Positions 18,446 through 32,800 of a stretch of DNA of 64,000 nucleotides are shown piece after piece (within the stretch, counting starts at the first letter, position 1; every line of letters starts with the position of its first letter). Under the pieces are notes generated by a model. That model was not told the origin of the DNA. It was given only the letters and a program-made list of their open reading frames with translations, and searched no databases. The translations under genes were made by a program, and so were the position numbers. The stretch is from the NCBI GenBank assembly GCA_031841125.1, contig JAJSSI010000076.1:1-64000 (forward strand). Direction: 5' to 3'. This DNA comes from Acanthococcus lagerstroemiae. Taxonomy: Eukaryota; Arthropoda; Insecta; Hemiptera; Eriococcidae.

Positions 18446-21400
18446 ATTTTTTGGGGCGAAAAAATTTTCGGAGAGCTACGGCGTCGGGGCTGGTGCTAGT
18501 TAGTCAATTTTTCGAGACGAATTCGAATCCGTTGTCAAAATTGAGCTAGAGTCATTTTTTGACCCAAATTGATCAATTTTTCCAACTTTTTCGAGGGTAT
18601 CTCGGGAACGGAGGGTCGCCGCCAAATTGCAACAGCGAATTCGAACTCAGCGTGAAAAATTGAGTAAGAAACACTCATGAATTCGAAATTTTTGATTTTC
18701 TCAAATTTTGAAAATTTCTCCATACTATACATCATGCATTTTTTGGGGCGAAAAAATTTTCGGAGAGCTACGGCGTCGGGGCTGGTGCTAGTTAGTCAAT
18801 TTTTCGAGACGAATTCGAATCCGTTGTCAAAATTGAGCTAGAGTCATTTTTTGACCCAAATTGATCAATTTTTCCAACTTTTTCGAGGGTATCTCGGGAA
18901 CGGAGGGTCGCCGCCAAATTGCAACAGCGAATTCGAACTCAGCGTGAAAAATTGAGTAAGAAACACTCATGAATTCGAAATTTTTGATTTTCTCAAATTT
19001 TGAAAATTTCTCCATACTATACATCATGCATTTTTTGGGGCGAAAAAATTTTCGGAGAGCTACGGCGTCGGGGCTGGTGCTAGTTAGTCAATTTTTCGAG
19101 ACGAATTCGAATCCGTTGTCAAAATTGAGCTAGAGTCATTTTTTGACCCAAATTGATCAATTTTTCCAACTTTTTCGAGGGTATCTCGGGAACGGAGGGT
19201 CGCCGCCAAATTGCAACAGCGAATTCGAACTCAGCGTGAAAAATTGAGTAAGAAACACTCATGAATTCGAAATTTTTGATTTTCTCAAATTTTGAAAATT
19301 TCTCCATACTATACATCATGCATTTTTTGGGGCGAAAAAATTTTCGGAGAGCTACGGCGTCGGGGCTGGTGCTAGTTAGTCAATTTTTCGAGACGAATTC
19401 GAATCCGTTGTCAAAATTGAGCTAGAGTCATTTTTTGACCCAAATTGATCAATTTTTCCAACTTTTTCGAGGGTATCTCGGGAACGGAGGGTCGCCGCCA
19501 AATTGCAACAGCGAATTCGAACTCAGCGTGAAAAATTGAGTAAGAAACACTCATGAATTCGAAATTTTTGATTTTCTCAAATTTTGAAAATTTCTCCATA
19601 CTATACATCATGCATTTTTTGGGGCGAAAAAATTTTCGGAGAGCTACGGCGTCGGGGCTGGTGCTAGTTAGTCAATTTTTCGAGACGAATTCGAATCCGT
19701 TGTCAAAATTGAGCTAGAGTCATTTTTTGACCCAAATTGATCAATTTTTCCAACTTTTTCGAGGGTATCTCGGGAACGGAGGGTCGCCGCCAAATTGCAA
19801 CAGCGAATTCGAACTCAGCGTGAAAAATTGAGTAAGAAACACTCATGAATTCGAAATTTTTGATTTTCTCAAATTTTGAAAATTTCTCCATACTATACAT
19901 CATGCATTTTTTGGGGCGAAAAAATTTTCGGAGAGCTACGGCGTCGGGGCTGGTGCTAGTTAGTCAATTTTTCGAGACGAATTCGAATCCGTTGTCAAAA
20001 TTGAGCTAGAGTCATTTTTTGACCCAAATTGATCAATTTTTCCAACTTTTTCGAGGGTATCTCGGGAACGGAGGGTCGCCGCCAAATTGCAACAGCGAAT
20101 TCGAACTCAGCGTGAAAAATTGAGTAAGAAACACTCATGAATTCGAAATTTTTGATTTTCTCAAATTTTGAAAATTTCTCCATACTATACATCATGCATT
20201 TTTTGGGGCGAAAAAATTTTCGGAGAGCTACGGCGTCGGGGCTGGTGCTAGTTAGTCAATTTTTCGAGACGAATTCGAATCCGTTGTCAAAATTGAGCTA
20301 GAGTCATTTTTTGACCCAAATTGATCAATTTTTCCAACTTTTTCGAGGGTATCTCGGGAACGGAGGGTCGCCGCCAAATTGCAACAGCGAATTCGAACTC
20401 AGCGTGAAAAATTGAGTAAGAAACACTCATGAATTCGAAATTTTTGATTTTCTCAAATTTTGAAAATTTCTCCATACTATACATCATGCATTTTTTGGGG
20501 CGAAAAAATTTTCGGAGAGCTACGGCGTCGGGGCTGGTGCTAGTTAGTCAATTTTTCGAGACGAATTCGAATCCGTTGTCAAAATTGAGCTAGAGTCATT
20601 TTTTGACCCAAATTGATCAATTTTTCCAACTTTTTCGAGGGTATCTCGGGAACGGAGGGTCGCCGCCAAATTGCAACAGCGAATTCGAACTCAGCGTGAA
20701 AAATTGAGTAAGAAACACTCATGAATTCGAAATTTTTGATTTTCTCAAATTTTGAAAATTTCTCCATACTATACATCATGCATTTTTTGGGGCGAAAAAA
20801 TTTTCGGAGAGCTACGGCGTCGGGGCTGGTGCTAGTTAGTCAATTTTTCGAGACGAATTCGAATCCGTTGTCAAAATTGAGCTAGAGTCATTTTTTGACC
20901 CAAATTGATCAATTTTTCCAACTTTTTCGAGGGTATCTCGGGAACGGAGGGTCGCCGCCAAATTGCAACAGCGAATTCGAACTCAGCGTGAAAAATTGAG
21001 TAAGAAACACTCATGAATTCGAAATTTTTGATTTTCTCAAATTTTGAAAATTTCTCCATACTATACATCATGCATTTTTTGGGGCGAAAAAATTTTCGGA
21101 GAGCTACGGCGTCGGGGCTGGTGCTAGTTAGTCAATTTTTCGAGACGAATTCGAATCCGTTGTCAAAATTGAGCTAGAGTCATTTTTTGACCCAAATTGA
21201 TCAATTTTTCCAACTTTTTCGAGGGTATCTCGGGAACGGAGGGTCGCCGCCAAATTGCAACAGCGAATTCGAACTCAGCGTGAAAAATTGAGTAAGAAAC
21301 ACTCATGAATTCGAAATTTTTGATTTTCTCAAATTTTGAAAATTTCTCCATACTATACATCATGCATTTTTTGGGGCGAAAAAATTTTCGGAGAGCTACG

Positions 21401-24400
21401 GCGTCGGGCTGGTGCTAGTTAGTCAATTTTTCGAGACGAATTCGAATCCGTTGTCAAAATTGAGCTAGAGTCATTTTTTGACCCAAATTGATCAATTTTT
21501 CCAACTTTTTCGAGGGTATCTCGGGAACGGAGGGTCGCCGCCAAATTGCAACAGCGAATTCGAACTCAGCGTGAAAAATTGAGTAAGAAACACTCATGAA
21601 TTCGAAATTTTTGATTTTCTCAAATTTTGAAAATTTCTCCATACTATACATCATGCATTTTTTGGGGCGAAAAAATTTTCGGAGAGCTACGGCGTCGGGG
21701 CTGGTGCTAGTTAGTCAATTTTTCGAGACGAATTCGAATCCGTTGTCAAAATTGAGCTAGAGTCATTTTTTGACCCAAATTGATCAATTTTTCCAACTTT
21801 TTCGAGGGTATCTCGGGAACGGAGGGTCGCCGCCAAATTGCAACAGCGAATTCGAACTCAGCGTGAAAAATTGAGTAAGAAACACTCATGAATTCGAAAT
21901 TTTTGATTTTCTCAAATTTTGAAAATTTCTCCATACTATACATCATGCATTTTTTGGGGCGAAAAAATTTTCGGAGAGCTACGGCGTCGGGGCTGGTGCT
22001 AGTTAGTCAATTTTTCGAGACGAATTCGAATCCGTTGTCAAAATTGAGCTAGAGTCATTTTTTGACCCAAATTGATCAATTTTTCCAACTTTTTCGAGGG
22101 TATCTCGGGAACGGAGGGTCGCCGCCAAATTGCAACAGCGAATTCGAACTCAGCGTGAAAAATTGAGTAAGAAACACTCATGAATTCGAAATTTTTGATT
22201 TTCTCAAATTTTGAAAATTTCTCCATACTATACATCATGCATTTTTTGGGGCGAAAAAATTTTCGGAGAGCTACGGCGTCGGGCTGGTGCTAGTTAGTCA
22301 ATTTTTCGAGACGAATTCGAATCCGTTGTCAAAATTGAGCTAGAGTCATTTTTTGACCCAAATTGATCAATTTTTCCAACTTTTTCGAGGGTATCTCGGG
22401 AACGGAGGGTCGCCGCCAAATTGCAACAGCGAATTCGAACTCAGCGTGAAAAATTGAGTAAGAAACACTCATGAATTCGAAATTTTTGATTTTCTCAAAT
22501 TTTGAAAATTTCTCCATACTATACATCATGCATTTTTTGGGCGAAAAAATTTTCGGAGAGCTACGGCGTCGGGGCTGGTGCTAGTTAGTCAATTTTTCGA
22601 GACGAATTCGAATCCGTTGTCAAAATTGAGCTAGAGTCATTTTTTGACCCAAATTGATCAATTTTTCCAACTTTTTCGAGGGTATCTCGGGAACGGAGGG
22701 TCGCCGCCAAATTGCAACAGCGAATTCGAACTCAGCGTGAAAAATTGAGTAAGAAACACTCATGAATTCGAAATTTTTGATTTTCTCAAATTTTGAAAAT
22801 TTCTCCATACTATACATCATGCATTTTTTGGGGCGAAAAAATTTTCGGAGAGCTACGGCGTCGGGGCTGGTGCTAGTTAGTCAATTTTTCGAGACGAATT
22901 CGAATCCGTTGTCAAAATTGAGCTAGAGTCATTTTTTGACCCAAATTGATCAATTTTTCCAACTTTTTCGAGGGTATCTCGGGAACGGAGGGTCGCCGCC
23001 AAATTGCAACAGCGAATTCGAACTCAGCGTGAAAAATTGAGTAAGAAACACTCATGAATTCGAAATTTTTGATTTTCTCAAATTTTGAAAATTTCTCCAT
23101 ACTATACATCATGCATTTTTGGGGCGAAAAAATTTTCGGAGAGCTACGGCGTCGGGGCTGGTGCTAGTTAGTCAATTTTTCGAGACGAATTCGAATCCGT
23201 TGTCAAAATTGAGCTAGAGTCATTTTTTGACCCAAATTGATCAATTTTTCCAACTTTTTCGAGGGTATCTCGGGAACGGAGGGTCGCCGCCAAATTGCAA
23301 CAGCGAATTCGAACTCAGCGTGAAAAATTGAGTAAGAAACACTCATGAATTCGAAATTTTTGATTTTCTCAAATTTTGAAAATTTCTCCATACTATACAT
23401 CATGCATTTTTTGGGGCGAAAAAATTTTCGGAGAGCTACGGCGTCGGGGCTGGTGCTAGTTAGTCAATTTTTCGAGACGAATTCGAATCCGTTGTCAAAA
23501 TTGAGCTAGAGTCATTTTTTGACCCAAATTGATCAATTTTTCCAACTTTTTCGAGGGTATCTCGGGAACGGAGGGTCGCCGCCAAATTGCAACAGCGAAT
23601 TCGAACTCAGCGTGAAAAATTGAGTAAGAAACACTCATGAATTCGAAATTTTTGATTTTCTCAAATTTTGAAAATTTCTCCATACTATACATCATGCATT
23701 TTTTGGGGCGAAAAAATTTTCGGAGAGCTACGGCGTCGGGGCTGGTGCTAGTTAGTCAATTTTTCGAGACGAATTCGAATCCGTTGTCAAAATTGAGCTA
23801 GAGTCATTTTTTGACCCAAATTGATCAATTTTTCCAACTTTTTCGAGGGTATCTCGGGAACGGAGGGTCGCCGCCAAATTGCAACAGCGAATTCGAACTC
23901 AGCGTGAAAAATTGAGTAAGAAACACTCATGAATTCGAAATTTTTGATTTTCTCAAATTTTGAAAATTTCTCCATACTATACATCATGCATTTTTTGGGG
24001 CGAAAAAATTTTCGGAGAGCTACGGCGTCGGGGCTGGTGCTAGTTAGTCAATTTTTCGAGACGAATTCGAATCCGTTGTCAAAATTGAGCTAGAGTCATT
24101 TTTTGACCCAAATTGATCAATTTTTCCAACTTTTTCGAGGGTATCTCGGGAACGGAGGGTCGCCGCCAAATTGCAACAGCGAATTCGAACTCAGCGTGAA
24201 AAATTGAGTAAGAAACACTCATGAATTCGAAATTTTTGATTTTCTCAAATTTTGAAAATTTCTCCATACTATACATCATGCATTTTTTGGGGCGAAAAAA
24301 TTTTCGGAGAGCTACGGCGTCGGGGCTGGTGCTAGTTAGTCAATTTTTCGAGACGAATTCGAATCCGTTGTCAAAATTGAGCTAGAGTCATTTTTTGACC

Positions 24401-27400
24401 CAAATTGATCAATTTTTCCAACTTTTTCGAGGGTATCTCGGGAACGGAGGGTCGCCGCCAAATTGCAACAGCGAATTCGAACTCAGCGTGAAAAATTGAG
24501 TAAGAAACACTCATGAATTCGAAATTTTTGATTTTCTCAAATTTTGAAAATTTCTCCATACTATACATCATGCATTTTTTGGGGCGAAAAAATTTTCGGA
24601 GAGCTACGGCGTCGGGGCTGGTGCTAGTTAGTCAATTTTTCGAGACGAATTCGAATCCGTTGTCAAAATTGAGCTAGAGTCATTTTTTGACCCAAATTGA
24701 TCAATTTTTCCAACTTTTTCGAGGGTATCTCGGGAACGGAGGGTCGCCGCCAAATTGCAACAGCGAATTCGAACTCAGCGTGAAAAATTGAGTAAGAAAC
24801 ACTCATGAATTCGAAATTTTTGATTTTCTCAAATTTTGAAAATTTCTCCATACTATACATCATGCATTTTTTGGGGCGAAAAAATTTTCGGAGAGCTACG
24901 GCGTCGGGCTGGTGCTAGTTAGTCAATTTTTCGAGACGAATTCGAATCCGTTGTCAAAATTGAGCTAGAGTCATTTTTTGACCCAAATTGATCAATTTTT
25001 CCAACTTTTTCGAGGGTATCTCGGGAACGGAGGGTCGCCGCCAAATTGCAACAGCGAATTCGAACTCAGCGTGAAAAATTGAGTAAGAAACACTCATGAA
25101 TTCGAAATTTTTGATTTTCTCAAATTTTGAAAATTTCTCCATACTATACATCATGCATTTTTTGGGGCGAAAAAATTTTCGGAGAGCTACGGCGTCGGGG
25201 CTGGTGCTAGTTAGTCAATTTTTCGAGACGAATTCGAATCCGTTGTCAAAATTGAGCTAGAGTCATTTTTTGACCCAAATTGATCAATTTTTCCAACTTT
25301 TTCGAGGGTATCTCGGGAACGGAGGGTCGCCGCCAAATTGCAACAGCGAATTCGAACTCAGCGTGAAAAATTGAGTAAGAAACACTCATGAATTCGAAAT
25401 TTTTGATTTTCTCAAATTTTGAAAATTTCTCCATACTATACATCATGCATTTTTTGGGGCGAAAAAATTTTCGGAGAGCTACGGCGTCGGGGCTGGTGCT
25501 AGTTAGTCAATTTTTCGAGACGAATTCGAATCCGTTGTCAAAATTGAGCTAGAGTCATTTTTTGACCCAAATTGATCAATTTTTCCAACTTTTTCGAGGG
25601 TATCTCGGGAACGGAGGGTCGCCGCCAAATTGCAACAGCGAATTCGAACTCAGCGTGAAAAATTGAGTAAGAAACACTCATGAATTCGAAATTTTTGATT
25701 TTCTCAAATTTTGAAAATTTCTCCATACTATACATCATGCATTTTTTGGGGCGAAAAAATTTTCGGAGAGCTACGGCGTCGGGGCTGGTGCTAGTTAGTC
25801 AATTTTTCGAGACGAATTCGAATCCGTTGTCAAAATTGAGCTAGAGTCATTTTTTGACCCAAATTGATCAATTTTTCCAACTTTTTCGAGGGTATCTCGG
25901 GAACGGAGGGTCGCCGCCAAATTGCAACAGCGAATTCGAACTCAGCGTGAAAAATTGAGTAAGAAACACTCATGAATTCGAAATTTTTGATTTTCTCAAA
26001 TTTTGAAAATTTCTCCATACTATACATCATGCATTTTTTGGGGCGAAAAAATTTTCGGAGAGCTACGGCGTCGGGGCTGGTGCTAGTTAGTCAATTTTTC
26101 GAGACGAATTCGAATCCGTTGTCAAAATTGAGCTAGAGTCATTTTTTGACCCAAATTGATCAATTTTTCCAACTTTTTCGAGGGTATCTCGGGAACGGAG
26201 GGTCGCCGCCAAATTGCAACAGCGAATTCGAACTCAGCGTGAAAAATTGAGTAAGAAACACTCATGAATTCGAAATTTTTGATTTTCTCAAATTTTGAAA
26301 ATTTCTCCATACTATACATCATGCATTTTTTGGGGCGAAAAAATTTTCGGAGAGCTACGGCGTCGGGGCTGGTGCTAGTTAGTCAATTTTTCGAGACGAA
26401 TTCGAATCCGTTGTCAAAATTGAGCTAGAGTCATTTTTTGACCCAAATTGATCAATTTTTCCAACTTTTTCGAGGGTATCTCGGGAACGGAGGGTCGCCG
26501 CCAAATTGCAACAGCGAATTCGAACTCAGCGTGAAAAATTGAGTAAGAAACACTCATGAATTCGAAATTTTTGATTTTCTCAAATTTTGAAAATTTCTCC
26601 ATACTATACATCATGCATTTTTTGGGGCGAAAAAATTTTCGGAGAGCTACGGCGTCGGGCTGGTGCTAGTTAGTCAATTTTTCGAGACGAATTCGAATCC
26701 GTTGTCAAAATTGAGCTAGAGTCATTTTTTGACCCAAATTGATCAATTTTTCCAACTTTTTCGAGGGTATCTCGGGAACGGAGGGTCGCCGCCAAATTGC
26801 AACAGCGAATTCGAACTCAGCGTGAAAAATTGAGTAAGAAACACTCATGAATTCGAAATTTTTGATTTTCTCAAATTTTGAAAATTTCTCCATACTATAC
26901 ATCATGCATTTTTTGGGGCGAAAAAATTTTCGGAGAGCTACGGCGTCGGGGCTGGTGCTAGTTAGTCAATTTTTCGAGACGAATTCGAATCCGTTGTCAA
27001 AATTGAGCTAGAGTCATTTTTTGACCCAAATTGATCAATTTTTCCAACTTTTTCGAGGGTATCTCGGGAACGGAGGGTCGCCGCCAAATTGCAACAGCGA
27101 ATTCGAACTCAGCGTGAAAAATTGAGTAAGAAACACTCATGAATTCGAAATTTTTGATTTTCTCAAATTTTGAAAATTTCTCCATACTATACATCATGCA
27201 TTTTTTGGGGCGAAAAAATTTTCGGAGAGCTACGGCGTCGGGGCTGGTGCTAGTTAGTCAATTTTTCGAGACGAATTCGAATCCGTTGTCAAAATTGAGC
27301 TAGAGTCATTTTTTGACCCAAATTGATCAATTTTTCCAACTTTTTCGAGGGTATCTCGGGAACGGAGGGTCGCCGCCAAATTGCAACAGCGAATTCGAAC

Positions 27401-29526
27401 TCAGCGTGAAAAATTGAGTAAGAAACACTCATGAATTCGAAATTTTTGATTTTCTCAAATTTTGAAAATTTCTCCATACTATACATCATGCATTTTTTGG
27501 GGCGAAAAAATTTTCGGAGAGCTACGGCGTCGGGGCTGGTGCTAGTTAGTCAATTTTTCGAGACGAATTCGAATCCGTTGTCAAAATTGAGCTAGAGTCA
27601 TTTTTTGACCCAAATTGATCAATTTTTCCAACTTTTTCGAGGGTATCTCGGGAACGGAGGGTCGCCGCCAAATTGCAACAGCGAATTCGAACTCAGCGTG
27701 AAAAATTGAGTAAGAAACACTCATGAATTCGAAATTTTTGATTTTCTCAAATTTTGAAAATTTCTCCATACTATACATCATGCATTTTTTGGGGCGAAAA
27801 AATTTTCGGAGAGCTACGGCGTCGGGGCTGGTGCTAGTTAGTCAATTTTTCGAGACGAATTCGAATCCGTTGTCAAAATTGAGCTAGAGTCATTTTTTGA
27901 CCCAAATTGATCAATTTTTCCAACTTTTTCGAGGGTATCTCGGGAACGGAGGGTCGCCGCCAAATTGCAACAGCGAATTCGAACTCAGCGTGAAAAATTG
28001 AGTAAGAAACACTCATGAATTCGAAATTTTTGATTTTCTCAAATTTTGAAAATTTCTCCATACTATACATCATGCATTTTTTGGGGCGAAAAAATTTTCG
28101 GAGAGCTACGGCGTCGGGGCTGGTGCTAGTTAGTCAATTTTTCGAGACGAATTCGAATCCGTTGTCAAAATTGAGCTAGAGTCATTTTTTGACCCAAATT
28201 GATCAATTTTTCCAACTTTTTCGAGGGTATCTCGGGAACGGAGGGTCGCCGCCAAATTGCAACAGCGAATTCGAACTCAGCGTGAAAAATTGAGTAAGAA
28301 ACACTCATGAATTCGAAATTTTTGATTTTCTCAAATTTTGAAAATTTCTCCATACTATACATCATGCATTTTTTGGGGCGAAAAAATTTTCGGAGAGCTA
28401 CGGCGTCGGGGCTGGTGCTAGTTAGTCAATTTTTCGAGACGAATTCGAATCCGTTGTCAAAATTGAGCTAGAGTCATTTTTTGACCCAAATTGATCAATT
28501 TTTCCAACTTTTTCGAGGGTATCTCGGGAACGGAGGGTCGCCGCCAAATTGCAACAGCGAATTCGAACTCAGCGTGAAAAATTGAGTAAGAAACACTCAT
28601 GAATTCGAAATTTTTGATTTTCTCAAATTTTGAAAATTTCTCCATACTATACATCATGCATTTTTTGGGGCGAAAAAATTTTCGGAGAGCTACGGCGTCG
28701 GGGCTGGTGCTAGTTAGTCAATTTTTCGAGACGAATTCGAATCCGTTGTCAAAATTGAGCTAGAGTCATTTTTTGACCCAAATTGATCAATTTTTCCAAC
28801 TTTTTCGAGGGTATCTCGGGAACGGAGGGTCGCCGCCAAATTGCAACAGCGAATTCGAACTCAGCGTGAAAAATTGAGTAAGAAACACTCATGAATTCGA
28901 AATTTTTGATTTTCTCAAATTTTGAAAATTTCTCCATACTATACATCATGCATTTTTTGGGGCGAAAAAATTTTCGGAGAGCTACGGCGTCGGGGCTGGT
29001 GCTAGTTAGTCAATTTTTCGAGACGAATTCGAATCCGTTGTCAAAATTGAGCTAGAGTCATTTTTTGACCCAAATTGATCAATTTTTCCAACTTTTTCGA
29101 GGGTATCTCGGGAACGGAGGGTCGCCGCCAAATTGCAACAGCGAATTCGAACTCAGCGTGAAAAATTGAGTAAGAAACACTCATGAATTCGAAATTTTTG
29201 ATTTTCTCAAATTTTGAAAATTTCTCCATACTATACATCATGCATTTTTTGGGGCGAAAAAATTTTCGGAGAGCTACGGCGTCGGGCTGGTGCTAGTTAG
29301 TCAATTTTTCGAGACGAATTCGAATCCGTTGTCAAAATTGAGCTAGAGTCATTTTTTGACCCAAATTGATCAATTTTTCCAACTTTTTCGAGGGTATCTC
29401 GGGAACGGAGGGTCGCCGCCAAATTGCAACAGCGAATTCGAACTCAGCGTGAAAAATTGAGTAAGAAACACTCATGAATTCGAAATTTTTGATTTTCTCA
29501 AATTTTGAAAATTTCTCCATACTATA

Positions 29527-29818
29527 CATCATGCATTTTTTGGGGCGAAAAAATTTTCGGAGAGCTACGGCGTCGGGGCTGGTGCTAGTTAGTCAATTTT
29601 TCGAGACGAATTCGAATCCGTTGTCAAAATTGAGCTAGAGTCATTTTTTGACCCAAATTGATCAATTTTTCCAACTTTTTCGAGGGTATCTCGGGAACGG
29701 AGGGTCGCCGCCAAATTGCAACAGCGAATTCGAACTCAGCGTGAAAAATTGAGTAAGAAACACTCATGAATTCGAAATTTTTGATTTTCTCAAATTTTGA
29801 AAATTTCTCCATACTATA
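29527..29818 (+). repeat. Representative consensus monomer and its internal structure
   Basis: The unit has three GAATTCGAA cores at offsets 82, 200 and 242. Those at 82 and 200 are each followed by an AAATTGAG block, so the monomer seems to contain a diverged internal duplication of about 118 bp. TCAATTTTTC occurs at offsets 67 and 136. A dyad, CGAG-GGTAT-CTCG, lies at offsets 155-167. The last 45 bases hold four closely spaced A/T tracts about 8-9 bp apart. There are 18 CpG dinucleotides against about 11 expected from 53 C and 62 G. EcoRI sites (GAATTC) cut each unit into 118, 42 and 132 bp. Confidence 0.85.
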
Positions 29819-32800
29819 CATCATGCATTTTTTGGGGCGAAAAAATTTTCGGAGAGCTACGGCGTCGGGGCTGGTGCTAGTTAGTCAATTTTTCGAGACG
29901 AATTCGAATCCGTTGTCAAAATTGAGCTAGAGTCATTTTTTGACCCAAATTGATCAATTTTTCCAACTTTTTCGAGGGTATCTCGGGAACGGAGGGTCGC
30001 CGCCAAATTGCAACAGCGAATTCGAACTCAGCGTGAAAAATTGAGTAAGAAACACTCATGAATTCGAAATTTTTGATTTTCTCAAATTTTGAAAATTTCT
30101 CCATACTATACATCATGCATTTTTTGGGGCGAAAAAATTTTCGGAGAGCTACGGCGTCGGGGCTGGTGCTAGTTAGTCAATTTTTCGAGACGAATTCGAA
30201 TCCGTTGTCAAAATTGAGCTAGAGTCATTTTTTGACCCAAATTGATCAATTTTTCCAACTTTTTCGAGGGTATCTCGGGAACGGAGGGTCGCCGCCAAAT
30301 TGCAACAGCGAATTCGAACTCAGCGTGAAAAATTGAGTAAGAAACACTCATGAATTCGAAATTTTTGATTTTCTCAAATTTTGAAAATTTCTCCATACTA
30401 TACATCATGCATTTTTTGGGGCGAAAAAATTTTCGGAGAGCTACGGCGTCGGGGCTGGTGCTAGTTAGTCAATTTTTCGAGACGAATTCGAATCCGTTGT
30501 CAAAATTGAGCTAGAGTCATTTTTTGACCCAAATTGATCAATTTTTCCAACTTTTTCGAGGGTATCTCGGGAACGGAGGGTCGCCGCCAAATTGCAACAG
30601 CGAATTCGAACTCAGCGTGAAAAATTGAGTAAGAAACACTCATGAATTCGAAATTTTTGATTTTCTCAAATTTTGAAAATTTCTCCATACTATACATCAT
30701 GCATTTTTTGGGGCGAAAAAATTTTCGGAGAGCTACGGCGTCGGGGCTGGTGCTAGTTAGTCAATTTTTCGAGACGAATTCGAATCCGTTGTCAAAATTG
30801 AGCTAGAGTCATTTTTTGACCCAAATTGATCAATTTTTCCAACTTTTTCGAGGGTATCTCGGGAACGGAGGGTCGCCGCCAAATTGCAACAGCGAATTCG
30901 AACTCAGCGTGAAAAATTGAGTAAGAAACACTCATGAATTCGAAATTTTTGATTTTCTCAAATTTTGAAAATTTCTCCATACTATACATCATGCATTTTT
31001 TGGGGCGAAAAAATTTTCGGAGAGCTACGGCGTCGGGGCTGGTGCTAGTTAGTCAATTTTTCGAGACGAATTCGAATCCGTTGTCAAAATTGAGCTAGAG
31101 TCATTTTTTGACCCAAATTGATCAATTTTTCCAACTTTTTCGAGGGTATCTCGGGAACGGAGGGTCGCCGCCAAATTGCAACAGCGAATTCGAACTCAGC
31201 GTGAAAAATTGAGTAAGAAACACTCATGAATTCGAAATTTTTGATTTTCTCAAATTTTGAAAATTTCTCCATACTATACATCATGCATTTTTTGGGGCGA
31301 AAAAATTTTCGGAGAGCTACGGCGTCGGGGCTGGTGCTAGTTAGTCAATTTTTCGAGACGAATTCGAATCCGTTGTCAAAATTGAGCTAGAGTCATTTTT
31401 TGACCCAAATTGATCAATTTTTCCAACTTTTTCGAGGGTATCTCGGGAACGGAGGGTCGCCGCCAAATTGCAACAGCGAATTCGAACTCAGCGTGAAAAA
31501 TTGAGTAAGAAACACTCATGAATTCGAAATTTTTGATTTTCTCAAATTTTGAAAATTTCTCCATACTATACATCATGCATTTTTTGGGGCGAAAAAATTT
31601 TCGGAGAGCTACGGCGTCGGGGCTGGTGCTAGTTAGTCAATTTTTCGAGACGAATTCGAATCCGTTGTCAAAATTGAGCTAGAGTCATTTTTTGACCCAA
31701 ATTGATCAATTTTTCCAACTTTTTCGAGGGTATCTCGGGAACGGAGGGTCGCCGCCAAATTGCAACAGCGAATTCGAACTCAGCGTGAAAAATTGAGTAA
31801 GAAACACTCATGAATTCGAAATTTTTGATTTTCTCAAATTTTGAAAATTTCTCCATACTATACATCATGCATTTTTTGGGGCGAAAAAATTTTCGGAGAG
31901 CTACGGCGTCGGGGCTGGTGCTAGTTAGTCAATTTTTCGAGACGAATTCGAATCCGTTGTCAAAATTGAGCTAGAGTCATTTTTTGACCCAAATTGATCA
32001 ATTTTTCCAACTTTTTCGAGGGTATCTCGGGAACGGAGGGTCGCCGCCAAATTGCAACAGCGAATTCGAACTCAGCGTGAAAAATTGAGTAAGAAACACT
32101 CATGAATTCGAAATTTTTGATTTTCTCAAATTTTGAAAATTTCTCCATACTATACATCATGCATTTTTTGGGGCGAAAAAATTTTCGGAGAGCTACGGCG
32201 TCGGGGCTGGTGCTAGTTAGTCAATTTTTCGAGACGAATTCGAATCCGTTGTCAAAATTGAGCTAGAGTCATTTTTTGACCCAAATTGATCAATTTTTCC
32301 AACTTTTTCGAGGGTATCTCGGGAACGGAGGGTCGCCGCCAAATTGCAACAGCGAATTCGAACTCAGCGTGAAAAATTGAGTAAGAAACACTCATGAATT
32401 CGAAATTTTTGATTTTCTCAAATTTTGAAAATTTCTCCATACTATACATCATGCATTTTTTGGGGCGAAAAAATTTTCGGAGAGCTACGGCGTCGGGGCT
32501 GGTGCTAGTTAGTCAATTTTTCGAGACGAATTCGAATCCGTTGTCAAAATTGAGCTAGAGTCATTTTTTGACCCAAATTGATCAATTTTTCCAACTTTTT
32601 CGAGGGTATCTCGGGAACGGAGGGTCGCCGCCAAATTGCAACAGCGAATTCGAACTCAGCGTGAAAAATTGAGTAAGAAACACTCATGAATTCGAAATTT
32701 TTGATTTTCTCAAATTTTGAAAATTTCTCCATACTATACATCATGCATTTTTTGGGGCGAAAAAATTTTCGGAGAGCTACGGCGTCGGGGCTGGTGCTAG

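Noticed and set aside
29679..29697. CENP-B box in the monomer (TTCG followed by CGGG)
   Set aside because: The consensus box needs seven bases between TTCG and CGGG with a fixed A; here there are nine. The old copies have CGGC at that place, so the resemblance is not ancestral.
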